From Leucobacter chinensis (GTDB lineage Bacteria; Actinomycetota; Actinomycetes; Actinomycetales; Microbacteriaceae): a stretch of DNA of 64,000 nt. The notes below the pieces were generated by a model. That model was not told the origin of the DNA. It did not search any database and saw only the letters and a program-made list of their open reading frames with translations. This document shows, in pieces, positions 49,119-61,356 of this stretch. The stretch lies in contig NZ_JAHQZR010000005.1 of NCBI RefSeq assembly GCF_019049105.1, forward strand, positions 186,001 through 250,000, written 5' to 3'. Within the stretch, counting starts at the first letter, position 1, and each line of letters begins with the position of its first letter. Made by a program: the position numbers and the translations under genes.

Positions 49119-49775
49119 ATGGCACTCATTTATGAGACATGGATGTCTCCCACCAAACTCGAAATTCTCGCCTCCTGGTTGCCAAAGCAACCCTGGTTTG
49201 AGGGCGATGCATCGCAGTTGCGAGCTGTTGGCGCTTACCGTTTCGATGACCCCGAGGGTGAGGTGGGCGTCGAGGGCCACCTCGTGACGGCGGGTGACGA
49301 GACCGTGTACCACGTTCCCGTCACCTACCGAGGTGCACCGCTTGCTGAGGGCGAAGCGTTTCTTATGAGCACGACCGAGCATGGCGTGCACGGCACCCGT
49401 TGGGTGTACGACGCGATGGGCGACCCGGTGTACCGGCATGTGCTCGCCGTTGCGATCGCGCAGGGCGGTACCGAGGCGAACGAGCAGACTGCGCTCGAGG
49501 GTGGGGGCAGCGAACCGCGCCAGGTGACGACCCACGTGCGTGGCTCGGGTGAGCCAGGAGCGGTCGTGCCCGACTTCTCAGGTGGGCAGGTTACGAGTGA
49601 AGACGGGATCAGTTACGCGCAAACGCCGTTTGCGGCGCTCGCGGTGAAGCGCGTGGCGACGCGAGCTGGTAGTGGCCCCGAAGGTGCGGAGGTGCTCACT
49701 GTAACCTGGCCCGGGCATGAAACCCCCGAAGTGCTCGCAATCATGCACGTTGGAGCTCGCGACCTCGACGAGTAG
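49119..49775 (+). CDS. CG0192-like / maltokinase N-terminal cap-like domain protein
   Basis: This 218-residue protein looks like the N-terminal cap domain of trehalose/maltokinase enzymes (IYETWMSPTKLEILASWLPKQPWFEG, then the beta pattern VYHVPVTYRGAPL). It has no kinase core, so it is not a maltokinase. The stand-alone CG0192-type family is common in actinobacteria and its role is unknown. I chose the ATG at 49119 because the upstream TTG start is less likely and matches in the family begin near MALIYETW. It is followed by agmatine deiminase 107 bp later. Confidence 0.75.
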   Translation: MALIYETWMSPTKLEILASWLPKQPWFEGDASQLRAVGAYRFDDPEGEVGVEGHLVTAGDETVYHVPVTYRGAPLAEGEAFLMSTTEHGVHGTRWVYDAMGDPVYRHVLAVAIAQGGTEANEQTALEGGGSEPRQVTTHVRGSGEPGAVVPDFSGGQVTSEDGISYAQTPFAALAVKRVATRAGSGPEGAEVLTVTWPGHETPEVLAIMHVGARDLDE

Positions 49776-49882
49776 TCCGGGCAGCTGAGCGCCACACCCG
49801 GAGCTCTGCGATTTGGCCGACCGGGTGTTGTTAGAGTGCCACAAGACCATCCGAACCACCGACACACTGTTAGGACCGAACC

Positions 49883-50899
49883 ATGAGTTGGATCATGCCG
49901 TCAGAAACCGCACGTCACGAGCGCACCTACCTTGCGTTCCCGGCAGCTGGCCCTACTCTTGGCGAGACCGATGCAGAAAAAGAAGAGTGCTACAGGGCGT
50001 GGTCTGAGGTAGCGCTCAAGGTCGCCGAGTTCGAGCCGGTGACGGTTCTTGTCGATCCGACCGAGATTCAGCGTGCCAAGAACATGCTCGGCAGCGACGT
50101 CGACCACCTTGTGGCACCGGTCGATGAGTTTTGGGTGCGTGACCATGGGCCGAGCTTTGTCGTCGATGAAGGCCGGTTGGGCGCCGTCTCATGGACCTTC
50201 AATGGCTGGGGCGCGAACGACTGGGCCGAGTGGGAGAAATCGTCGCAGCACGGGCGCATCATTGCCGAGTACGCCGGAGCCGAGCTCATCACCTCAAGCA
50301 TGGTCAACGAGGGCGGCGGCATTCACGTTGATGGCCTGGGCACGGTCCTGCTCACTGAGACGGTCCAGCTTGATGCACGCCGCAACCCCGGAGCGACGAA
50401 AGCGCAGGTTGAGGCCGAGCTGAAGCGCACGATCGGAGCGAGCAACTTCGTGTGGGTTCCGCGGGGGCTCGCCGCCGACTACGAAGAGTTCGGCACGAAC
50501 GGGCACATCGATATCATCGCGACCATTGCCGCCCCCGGCACGGTGCTCATGCACACCCAAGCGAATGAGAATCACCCAGACTTTGCAGTGGTCCCGCTCA
50601 TTCGTGAGGCGTTGGCGGCCGCCCACGACGCCGATGGGCGTGCGTTCGAAATTATCGAGGTGCCTGGTCCTGAGACAGTGCGCTCTGGAGGCGAGCTTGT
50701 CGACTGGAGCTACATTAACCATCTCGTGGTCAATGACGGAGTGATTGCGTGCCGATTCGGCGATACCTACGCTGATGACCGTGCGCGCGACATTCTTGGT
50801 TCGGCATACGGCCGTGAGGTTGTGAGCATCGACGCGCGCCCGCTCTTTGCCCGCGGCGGGGGCGTGCACTGCATTACCCAGCAGCAGCCCGCGCTGTAG
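49883..50899 (+). CDS. aguA: Agmatine deiminase (agmatine iminohydrolase)
   Basis: This 338-residue member of the peptidyl-arginine-deiminase fold converts agmatine to N-carbamoylputrescine and ammonia. Family residues are seen: PSETARHERTYLAFP at the N-terminus, WVRDHGPSFVV with the catalytic Asp, NGHIDIIATI with the catalytic His, and the nucleophile C330 in GGGVHCITQQQP. The ATG at 49883 has AGGA upstream. It is 9 bp before argF, so the two are probably translationally linked. An aguB (carbamoylputrescine amidase) gene is not present here. Confidence 0.93.
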   Translation: MSWIMPSETARHERTYLAFPAAGPTLGETDAEKEECYRAWSEVALKVAEFEPVTVLVDPTEIQRAKNMLGSDVDHLVAPVDEFWVRDHGPSFVVDEGRLGAVSWTFNGWGANDWAEWEKSSQHGRIIAEYAGAELITSSMVNEGGGIHVDGLGTVLLTETVQLDARRNPGATKAQVEAELKRTIGASNFVWVPRGLAADYEEFGTNGHIDIIATIAAPGTVLMHTQANENHPDFAVVPLIREALAAAHDADGRAFEIIEVPGPETVRSGGELVDWSYINHLVVNDGVIACRFGDTYADDRARDILGSAYGREVVSIDARPLFARGGGVHCITQQQPAL

Positions 50900-53259
<2,360 letters not shown>

Positions 53260-53336
53260 TCACTGAAATCAGGGATTCCAGTCGGTCAGGGAGTCGCGCT
53301 AGACTGCGAATCATTCAGACTACAGATGGGGGTCTT

Positions 53337-54227
53337 GTGCTGACGTATGCCGTGCATGGGCAAGGCTCTGCGCTCGTTACTGAGCGTCTGATCTTGCTCG
53401 CTGACGTTCCTCTCGATGAAGCGTCAGAGCTTTGGTCCAGTGTTCGTGAGTACGACGCCTCGTTTGAGAGCGTGCTGTCGGCGCTCGCAGGGCGAGGCAT
53501 CGGTCAGCTACGTGACTTCGCCCTGTTGGAGTTCGTCCCTGGGGCTCAGGGGGCTGTCTCGACTGCTCTTCGCGGGAGGGCCACGATTGAGCTTGATGGC
53601 GATACCTATTCGGGCGAGGGCGTGACCACCTGGAGTGAAGCGAGCGCCGATCGGGTGACCTGTGTAACGCTGCGGCTTGATGAGGCGCCTCGGGATACCC
53701 CGTCGCTGCCGCTCAACCGCGGTGTGGTACAAACGAGCGAGCTTGTATGGGGGCATGAACCGCTCGAACAGTTTTCGCTCACCAACACGAGTGAAACCGA
53801 TCGTTCGGCGCTGTTTCGCAATGCGCCTGCGCTGCGGGCTATGACCGAGACAAACCCCGAAGAGCAGACAATTGTGCGGCGAACCGTGCCGCAATGGATG
53901 CTGCGCTTTTCGAGCGGCAAAGTCGTGGGTATCGGTGACCGGGTGGTCATCGGGCGAAGGCCAACCCCAATCGTCGATAACGGCGAAAAACTTGAGACGC
54001 TCTTGTCGCCACAACGCGAGGTGTCAGCAAATCATGCCGTGCTGCGCGGGCTTGAAGATGGCGTTGAGATCATTGATCTCGGGTCGAAGAATGGCACTGT
54101 GGTGCAGCCCGAAGGTAGCGAAATTGCACTCTTGAGAGGCGGATCAAGCACCGTGCTTCGAGCGGGTGACACCGTTGACTTTGGTGACGGCAATGTTGCC
54201 GAGTGCGTTCGCGCTTCTCACCCGTGA
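53337..54227 (+). CDS. FHA domain protein
   Basis: This 296-residue protein has an N-terminal domain of unknown fold (about 1-180). A C-terminal FHA domain (about 190-290) carries VIGRRPTP, SANHAVLR and DLGSKNGTVV, the residues that bind phosphothreonine. FHA domains read Ser/Thr kinase products. The next gene encodes such a kinase, so this is a likely partner or substrate reader. GTG start at 53337 with GGGGG upstream. Confidence 0.88.
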   Translation: MLTYAVHGQGSALVTERLILLADVPLDEASELWSSVREYDASFESVLSALAGRGIGQLRDFALLEFVPGAQGAVSTALRGRATIELDGDTYSGEGVTTWSEASADRVTCVTLRLDEAPRDTPSLPLNRGVVQTSELVWGHEPLEQFSLTNTSETDRSALFRNAPALRAMTETNPEEQTIVRRTVPQWMLRFSSGKVVGIGDRVVIGRRPTPIVDNGEKLETLLSPQREVSANHAVLRGLEDGVEIIDLGSKNGTVVQPEGSEIALLRGGSSTVLRAGDTVDFGDGNVAECVRASHP

Positions 54228-54303
54228 CACTGGTTGCCCAGCGAAAGACCCAGCATGATCGGTAGAATTACAGCGAATTCGTAGCCGATGAAAGCGAGGC
54301 AAG

Positions 54304-55452
54304 ATGGCGAGTCGACTTCCCGCGGCGCCGCCTGTGCTCTCGGGCTTTCAATACGTTCGGCCGCTCGGCACCGGTGGTTTCGCCGACGTGTTTCTCTTCG
54401 AGCAGCACATGCCGCGGCGTCCTGTCGCCGTGAAGGTTCTGCTCACCGACATTATTGACGAAGCGCTCTTGCGTATGTTTACCGCAGAGGCCGACGCGAT
54501 GGCGCGGTTGAGCGCGCATCCATCGATCTTGACGATTTATGAGGCGAGTATCTCGGCCGATGGTCGCCCGTATCTTGTCATGGAGTACTGCCCTTCGTCG
54601 TTCACAAGCCGCTATCGCCAAGAAACTATCGAGCTCGAAGAGGTACTTTCTCTCGGTGTAACGATGGGCTCCGCTATCGAAACGGCGCACCGGGCGGGCC
54701 TTTTGCACCGGGATATTAAGCCGTCGAACATTCTCGTGACGCGTTACGGTTTACCCGTGCTCTCAGACTTTGGTATTGCGACGGCGGTTGGGCCGGGCGC
54801 GGCAGGCGACGACGTCATCGCGATGTCGGTGCCCTGGAGTGCGCCTGAAATCATTGCCGAACGCAGCACAGGAACGGTGGCTTCCGAGGTCTGGAGCCTC
54901 GGGGCGACGCTGTACACTCTGCTGGCAGGCGTGAGCCCGTTCGAAAAACCTGGCAGGGGAATGAACCAGCGGGAACTTTTGAAAAAGCGCATTGCCAAGG
55001 CTTCGTACACTCCGACGGGTCGGCAAGACGTCACGCCAGAACTCGAAAATATCTTGCGCACAGCCATGGCAAAACAGCCCGAGCATCGGCACGAGAGCAT
55101 CTTGCAATTGGTCACCGAATTACAAGAGATACAGCAGAGCCTCGGGTTTCAAGTGACTCCCCTCGAGATTGCCGAAGATCCGTGGCAGCCAGAACGCAGC
55201 CCGGGTGAAGAGCCGCAGTTCGTTGCGCGGCAACCACGCTCGCAAGTGCAGTACGACTCGCAGCGGGCCTCTGAACCTACGAAGCGCTCACGCAAGCATC
55301 TTCGGGAGCGTGCGAGCGATATGGGAGTTCCCGGCCAAGAAGAAGCGGGGCGCAGCTATTCGTCACGTCAACTCGCGCTGTTTGTCGGCGGTACGGTGAT
55401 TGTGACGGCCGTGGTTGTCTCGGGGCTTGTGAGCCTGCTCGGAGGACTGTAA
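54304..55452 (+). CDS. Membrane-anchored Ser/Thr protein kinase (PknB-like, no PASTA)
   Basis: This 382-residue eukaryotic-type kinase has a glycine-rich loop LGTGGFADVFLF, the catalytic lysine K44 in PVAVKVLL, the catalytic loop HRDIKPSNIL with D137 and the DFG motif with D155. A short juxtamembrane linker and one helix (about 356-378, LALFVGGTVIVTAVVVSGLVS) follow, with almost no extracellular part, so it lacks the PASTA sensors of PknB. The kinase stop is directly followed by the giant protein's start, showing a tight operon. Its likely targets include neighbours with FHA domains. Confidence 0.92.
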   Translation: MASRLPAAPPVLSGFQYVRPLGTGGFADVFLFEQHMPRRPVAVKVLLTDIIDEALLRMFTAEADAMARLSAHPSILTIYEASISADGRPYLVMEYCPSSFTSRYRQETIELEEVLSLGVTMGSAIETAHRAGLLHRDIKPSNILVTRYGLPVLSDFGIATAVGPGAAGDDVIAMSVPWSAPEIIAERSTGTVASEVWSLGATLYTLLAGVSPFEKPGRGMNQRELLKKRIAKASYTPTGRQDVTPELENILRTAMAKQPEHRHESILQLVTELQEIQQSLGFQVTPLEIAEDPWQPERSPGEEPQFVARQPRSQVQYDSQRASEPTKRSRKHLRERASDMGVPGQEEAGRSYSSRQLALFVGGTVIVTAVVVSGLVSLLGGL

Positions 55453-58400
55453 GTGCGTAGGCGCACCTGGGTGGCCTGGGTAGCGAGTGTGGCGGCCGTC
55501 GCGGTCGCTGCGACGCTCGCGGTGCTTTGGCCCGGGTACGACGCCAGGCAGGTGCCGCCCGATAATGCGTCGGTGTGGGTGCTGCAAACGGGCGACGGCA
55601 AACGGTACGCGAGGGTGAATAGTGACCTCGGCGAGCTCGATACGGTTAAAGAAGTCGAAAACCCGAGTCAGCTGGTGCAACACGGCGATAGAGCAGTGCT
55701 TTTCGCCGAGGGGAATCAGCGGCTTTCGACACTTGATCAGGCCGCGCCAAAAGACTTGACCGATGCGAACGCCGATGATTTCGAGCAGGCACCCGCCGAA
55801 ACGATCGCGGTTGAGACCGCGGGCGAGTGGATCGCATACCTCACTGCCTCGGGCAATGTTTACGTGGGCACGCTCGGCGAGCAGGCAATGCCGGTGCGAT
55901 TGCAGCGCGGTACAGCTTCTGCTGATGAAACCGAACGTGGCGGGGCAGAGCGAGAAGCTTTTTCGGCACTCGGGGTTTCACCAAGTGGCGAGGTGGCGCT
56001 TGTCGCTGAGACGACGGGCATGCTCGTGACTGCGCGGGCGAGTGACGGCGGGGTGGCTAGGGAATGGAAGCTGCCCGAGGTGCCCAATAGCTCGGCTCAG
56101 CTCGCACACGTCGGTGGCGAGTGGATCGTGCTCGACGACGAGACCGGCAAGCTGTGGCAAGAAGGCAAGAATGAGCCGATTGCGACCGATATTGAGAGCG
56201 GATCGCTCCTGCAGTACTCGGCAGAGGGCACGTCTCACGAGATCGCCATAGCCGACAGTGAAGGGCTGACGCTGATCGAGGTGGGTGGCGGTGCGATGAC
56301 TCGCCTCAGCGAAGCATCGGGTGCTCCGGCAAGGCCACTGTCGATTGGTGGGACGCTCTATGCGGCGTGGGTGTCAGAGGCTTCTGGCTCGCTGTATGTT
56401 TCGGGCGACGGCCTCCAAGAACTTGAATTCTTGGGTGAGAAACTTCCTGACGACCCAACTCTCGCGCTCATGAGCAATGGCTCTCGCGTGCTCCTCAACG
56501 AGCAGTCGTCGGGGTGGGTATGGAGTGTGCCAGAGGGAACATTGCTGCCCTCATCGCTACAGTGGCGGGTCGATGAGCAGACACCGCAGGTAACCGAAAG
56601 CATGAAACCCGAGCGGGTGCTCGAACCGAAGCCTCCAGTCGCCGAGCCCGATAGCTTCGGGGTGCGTGCCGGCGAAAGCGTGCTACTACCGGTGCTTTTG
56701 AACGACCACGATCCGAACGAAGACGTTCTCACGATTGTGCCAAGCTCTGTGACGCAGCCTGATTCGGCCTTCGGGGTTGTTTCGGTCGCCAATAATGAGC
56801 AGCATCTCGTGCTCGACGTCGCTGCTGATGCGACGGGTACAGCCTCGTTCACCTATGCCGTCACCGACGGCACGACCGCAGACGGGCTCAACTCTGCGCC
56901 CACGACGGTGAGCCTCAAAGTCATCGATGATGGGGTGAACGAGGCGCCTGTATGGTGCGGCACCGAAGGGTGCCTTGCTGAGTGGCCCACGATTGAAGTG
57001 GCCCCGGGCGAGACGCAGACGGTGAATGTACTCGACGGTTGGGTTGATCCCGAGGGCGATCCACTGTTTTTGAGTGGGGTCGAGCAAGAGACAGACTATG
57101 GCCAGGTCGTCACGGCGCCCGACGGCACCGTGACCTTTCGGCACCCAGACCCCTCGAATACCGAGGCGCGTTCGATCCCGCTCGACGTTGTCGTGGCAGA
57201 CACGAGAGGTGCAACTGCGACGAAGACTCTCGTGGTACAGGTGAGCCCGAGCCCAGATTTTACGGTCACGGCCTCGGCGGTCACGGGCGGAACGGGACAG
57301 CCCATCACGATCGACCTCAATGACCAGGTGCAAGGAGCCACGGGGGCTGCGCAGATCGACGCGATCACTCCACTCACCGAGGCGACCGGGCAATCAATCG
57401 AAAATCGACAGGGGCTGCAGGCTACGTTTGAGGCTGAGACCGCCGGCTCGTATCTGTTGCAGGCCACCGTTTCTGACGAAATTGGCGAGGCCAACGGCCT
57501 CATCCGAGTTACCGTCATCGACCCCGCCGATGCGCCGATCACGACCGTTCCACTCACGGCTTTCGTGAGACCGGGTGAAGATGCCACGGTAGATGTTGTT
57601 GAGGCTGTCTCTGATCCGCTCGGGTCGGTTATTTTGCTTGACGACCTTGACGTCGAGCCCGCAGCTAACTCGGCACTCACCGTCAATGCTGTTGGGCAGC
57701 GACACTTGCGGGTCACCGGCGTTACCGGGAACGGTGAACCCGGAGTGCTGGGCCGAGCAACGTACCGTGCGTCAGATGCCACGGGGCAAGAAGGGCGCTC
57801 TGCGCGGGGCGAGATCACCTTTGTGCTGCTCCCTGCGGCTGAGAGCATCGCTCCTATCGCCGCCGACGATCGTGTGACGGTGCGTGCAGGGCAGCAGATT
57901 GATATTCCTGTGCTTGAGAACGACACCGCCCCTGCGGGGGCTCATATGGTGCTTGATCCGAGTGCGCTCGTGAACGACCAAGAAGCCGGGCTCGCTTTCG
58001 CAACGCCTGAGGTGGTGCGGTACCTCGCTCCTGACGAGCCAGGCAACTACACGCTCTCATACCGAGTGCATTTGCTGGGGTTCCCGGCGCTCACCTCGAC
58101 CGCGAAGGTACACATTACGGTCACGGGCGATGAGAGCAGCACCCCGCCAACTGCGCACATGCTCGAGGGGCGTGTGCTTACGGGGCAACAGGTGACGATT
58201 CCCTTTACTGCGCAGGTTACCGGAGGCACTGGCGATGTGCCGGTGCTTGATCGTGTGCTCACGCAGCCAGACCTCGGCACAGCTTCGCTTGCTCCAGGCG
58301 GCGATGGCATCATTTTTTCGAGTACTCCGGGAACCTCGGGACAAACCCAATTCACCTACCGTGTGAAAGATTCGCAGGGGCTTACGGGCGTGGGCACCGT

Positions 58401-61356
58401 GCGTGTAGGGGTGCTCGGCGAAGAGAGCGACCCGAGCCCGGTGACCTACAGCGATTATGCTCAGGTGCAGGCTGGCGCAGACAACAAAGTCGTGCTTTCT
58501 CCGCTTGATAATGATGTCGACCCGAGCGGTACCGCACTCTCGTTGAAAGAGGTAGTGCCAAACGCGACTCCTGACACTGCCGAGTATGAGCAGCTTCTTG
58601 CACGCATCGAAAAGGTCGACACTCAAGAAGGCCACGTGATCCTTCGCGGCGGTGAGACCTTAGGGCCGCTCTCGTACCTGTATACGGTCGAGAACGAGCG
58701 GGGAGACACCGCGACCGGAATGATCGTCGTGAAGGTCGTGCGCGAGCAGGTGCCTGGCTACCCGCAGGTGCTTGATACGACGCTCACCTCAGAAGATCTT
58801 GCCGACCTTGAGCAGGGCGTCGATGTGATGAACGGCAAAGTGACCTGGAATGAGGGTCGAGTAGCCGACCTTGACATGCAGTTGTGGCAGCCGACCGAGG
58901 GGTTTGAAGCGAAGGGCTCTCGAATCTCTGGGCTAGTCACCGAGAAAGCGCAAATTGTTCCGTTCGAAGTGACGGGAACGACTTTCGACGGTGAAACGGT
59001 GACAACGTACGCCTTCTTACGGGTTCCCGGGAACGACGATCATGTGCTGAATGTGCGTTCTTCGTATGCGCAGAACGATGTGAACGAGAATGAATCGCTC
59101 AACATCGATCTTGCCCAGGCCATCACGGTGCCGGCGGGCGAACGTCTTGAGCTTGACGAAGCTTCGGTCGCTGCGAGCGGGGCGCGGGCGAACGCTGAAT
59201 GCCGCCCGGCAGGCGGGCTCACTGTGCGCTATGACGCGGGCAAGGGAAGCCCCTGGCGTGACAACTGCACGGTCGACGTGAAGCTCGCCGGCCAAGAAGA
59301 GTACACGCGGCTCTCGCTTAACCTGAGGGTGCTCGCAGCCGACCCGAAGCCTGAACTCCGTGCTGCCACGATCACTGTCAATCCTGGAGCGACCGAGCAG
59401 TATGAGCTCAGCAACATGGTCGAGTGGAGCCACGACGGCGATAAGCCACGGGTCGATCTCACCACCGCGTATCGCGGTGAATCGTTTACCGTGACGCAGA
59501 ACGGCTCAATTCTTACGGTTCGCGCCAAAGACAACGCGCAGCCGAGCCGGCAGGAACCGGTAACCGTGTCTATTTCAGGTGCCGAAACGGAGGCGAGGCT
59601 GATGCTGACCGTCGGGCGCTCGCCGCAGACCCTGCCGAAGGGAGCAACGGTGAGCGCAGAATGCTCGCAGAGCGGCGGATCGACCTCGTGCACCGTACCC
59701 GTCGTGGGCAGCCCGGGCGAAGTGAATCCGTTGCCCGGTACCCCGCTCGCCCTCGTCAAGGTTTCGCAGCCGGCGCAGTGTGACGGGGTGTCCATGAGCG
59801 TTGCGAACAAGACGAGCGTGAAGGTCACCTGGCGTGAAGACACCGGCGGAGCCGCGGGATGTCGTGCTGACTTTGCGGTTAAAGATGCCCAGGGCCGCAC
59901 CTCAACCGGTGACCGGGTAGGCACGCTCATCTTTGACTTGAAGGGCCTGCCAAAGGCGCCCTCGCGGCTTGAATGGGTCGGCTATACCGACTCGAGCGTG
60001 ACCCTGCGGCCAGTCTCTGATCGGGCATCGATTCCCGAGGTCACGAGCTACGAGGTAAGCGGTGCGGGCAAGACGGTGACCTGTCAGACAGGGCGCGATT
60101 GCGTCGTCTCAGGTCTCACGAACGGTGATCAACACGGGTTCACCGTGAAGAGTGTGAACGGTGTTGGTACTTCGCAGGGAAGCGCTCAAACACGCGCATG
60201 GGCTTATCGCTCACCCCGGGCGCCTGAGGCCATCGGTGACGGCTGGGCGCCAACCCCGAACGGCACTGATGGCGGGCGGGTGCGTTTGAACCTTACCGTG
60301 AGTGATCGATCGACAGCTTCGGTGACGATTCGTGGTGGTGAACAGCCAGTCACGGTTCCAGTACGCGGTACATCAGTCACGGTCGACTATGCGGTTGGCA
60401 GCAATACACCGACCGATCTCACGGTGACCCCTGAAACAAAGTTTGCGGTGCCGCCATCGACAGTAGGCAGCGGCTCGTCGCAGGGTAGGGTGCTGCCCCT
60501 GCACGGCGTGCATGGCGTTGGCGCGCCTCGGTTCACCTCGGTGGTCGAGAGTAACAGCGCCAATAACACCGTTACTGTTCGCGTTACCGAAGTGCACAAT
60601 AACGGCTCGAGGCAGACCGAATTCGGCTACAGCATCGACGGCGCTGCCTGCACCCCAACGGCAGAAGGTGAAAGAAGCCGTACCTTTAGCGGAGTAGCTG
60701 CGGGCAAGAAACATACCGTCGAGGTGTGCGCTCAGCACGTCTTCCACGGTCAACGTGACTTTGGGGTCAATCGTGCGACCCATGAGGTTACCCTCGATAT
60801 CCCAGCACCGGCTGCGGCCAGCTACTCCATCGGTAGTGCACCGGTACAACAGAACGACGGGTCATGGGTGTGGCCGGATGCAACGACGACCGCTGAAGCT
60901 ACCCCGGGGTACACGCTGCAGTTTATGGCAGGAAGTAGAACCGGCACTACGCTTGCGCAGGTATTGCCTGACTATGGCGGCTTACTTGAGGCCCCGATTT
61001 CGGTGCGCAACTGCACTGACGAGGGTGCGGTGTGCTCGCCACCCACACCGCTCACCGCAACGGGGGCGACGACGAGCCCGCGCGTTGTCTTTGACGATGT
61101 TGCGGGAGGCGACGGTGTATGCCGCAATGGCGATCTCAGCGGTTACGTCACGATCACCGGCTTGCAGAGCGGGTGGCACGTCGAGACGATTGAAGAGCAA
61201 GGCAATGCGTTCGCGCGTGTGAGCTTCCCAGGCCTCGGGCTTGACTCGGTCGAATCGGCAAGGTGCCAGGTCGCGATCGATCCGCCGCAAGAAGAGAGCT
61301 CGCAAACAACGCCAACACCTGAACAAGACGGTATGACCGAGAGGAACGGCCAATGA
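55453..61356 (+). CDS. Giant membrane-anchored Ig/cadherin-like and fibronectin-type repeat protein
   Basis: This is a 1967-residue protein with an N-terminal signal-anchor helix (about 5-28, TWVAWVASVAAVAVAATLAVLW). Residues about 40-390 look like a beta-propeller (repeated short beta segments with GEWIAYL, GEVALVAE, GEWIVLD). Big_9/cadherin-like repeats follow, each starting with D-x-V-x-V-x-A-G (about 397, 800, 998), then more Ig-like units. A fibronectin type III domain lies at about 1500 (PSRLEWVGYTDSSVTLRP). The end is Glu/Thr/Pro-rich with no LPXTG. It is anchored from the N-terminus and projects outward. Its function is unknown; the operon with kinase, FHA, MoxR and DUF58 suggests envelope assembly or sensing. 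Confidence 0.88.
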   Translation: MRRRTWVAWVASVAAVAVAATLAVLWPGYDARQVPPDNASVWVLQTGDGKRYARVNSDLGELDTVKEVENPSQLVQHGDRAVLFAEGNQRLSTLDQAAPKDLTDANADDFEQAPAETIAVETAGEWIAYLTASGNVYVGTLGEQAMPVRLQRGTASADETERGGAEREAFSALGVSPSGEVALVAETTGMLVTARASDGGVAREWKLPEVPNSSAQLAHVGGEWIVLDDETGKLWQEGKNEPIATDIESGSLLQYSAEGTSHEIAIADSEGLTLIEVGGGAMTRLSEASGAPARPLSIGGTLYAAWVSEASGSLYVSGDGLQELEFLGEKLPDDPTLALMSNGSRVLLNEQSSGWVWSVPEGTLLPSSLQWRVDEQTPQVTESMKPERVLEPKPPVAEPDSFGVRAGESVLLPVLLNDHDPNEDVLTIVPSSVTQPDSAFGVVSVANNEQHLVLDVAADATGTASFTYAVTDGTTADGLNSAPTTVSLKVIDDGVNEAPVWCGTEGCLAEWPTIEVAPGETQTVNVLDGWVDPEGDPLFLSGVEQETDYGQVVTAPDGTVTFRHPDPSNTEARSIPLDVVVADTRGATATKTLVVQVSPSPDFTVTASAVTGGTGQPITIDLNDQVQGATGAAQIDAITPLTEATGQSIENRQGLQATFEAETAGSYLLQATVSDEIGEANGLIRVTVIDPADAPITTVPLTAFVRPGEDATVDVVEAVSDPLGSVILLDDLDVEPAANSALTVNAVGQRHLRVTGVTGNGEPGVLGRATYRASDATGQEGRSARGEITFVLLPAAESIAPIAADDRVTVRAGQQIDIPVLENDTAPAGAHMVLDPSALVNDQEAGLAFATPEVVRYLAPDEPGNYTLSYRVHLLGFPALTSTAKVHITVTGDESSTPPTAHMLEGRVLTGQQVTIPFTAQVTGGTGDVPVLDRVLTQPDLGTASLAPGGDGIIFSSTPGTSGQTQFTYRVKDSQGLTGVGTVRVGVLGEESDPSPVTYSDYAQVQAGADNKVVLSPLDNDVDPSGTALSLKEVVPNATPDTAEYEQLLARIEKVDTQEGHVILRGGETLGPLSYLYTVENERGDTATGMIVVKVVREQVPGYPQVLDTTLTSEDLADLEQGVDVMNGKVTWNEGRVADLDMQLWQPTEGFEAKGSRISGLVTEKAQIVPFEVTGTTFDGETVTTYAFLRVPGNDDHVLNVRSSYAQNDVNENESLNIDLAQAITVPAGERLELDEASVAASGARANAECRPAGGLTVRYDAGKGSPWRDNCTVDVKLAGQEEYTRLSLNLRVLAADPKPELRAATITVNPGATEQYELSNMVEWSHDGDKPRVDLTTAYRGESFTVTQNGSILTVRAKDNAQPSRQEPVTVSISGAETEARLMLTVGRSPQTLPKGATVSAECSQSGGSTSCTVPVVGSPGEVNPLPGTPLALVKVSQPAQCDGVSMSVANKTSVKVTWREDTGGAAGCRADFAVKDAQGRTSTGDRVGTLIFDLKGLPKAPSRLEWVGYTDSSVTLRPVSDRASIPEVTSYEVSGAGKTVTCQTGRDCVVSGLTNGDQHGFTVKSVNGVGTSQGSAQTRAWAYRSPRAPEAIGDGWAPTPNGTDGGRVRLNLTVSDRSTASVTIRGGEQPVTVPVRGTSVTVDYAVGSNTPTDLTVTPETKFAVPPSTVGSGSSQGRVLPLHGVHGVGAPRFTSVVESNSANNTVTVRVTEVHNNGSRQTEFGYSIDGAACTPTAEGERSRTFSGVAAGKKHTVEVCAQHVFHGQRDFGVNRATHEVTLDIPAPAAASYSIGSAPVQQNDGSWVWPDATTTAEATPGYTLQFMAGSRTGTTLAQVLPDYGGLLEAPISVRNCTDEGAVCSPPTPLTATGATTSPRVVFDDVAGGDGVCRNGDLSGYVTITGLQSGWHVETIEEQGNAFARVSFPGLGLDSVESARCQVAIDPPQEESSQTTPTPEQDGMTERNGQ

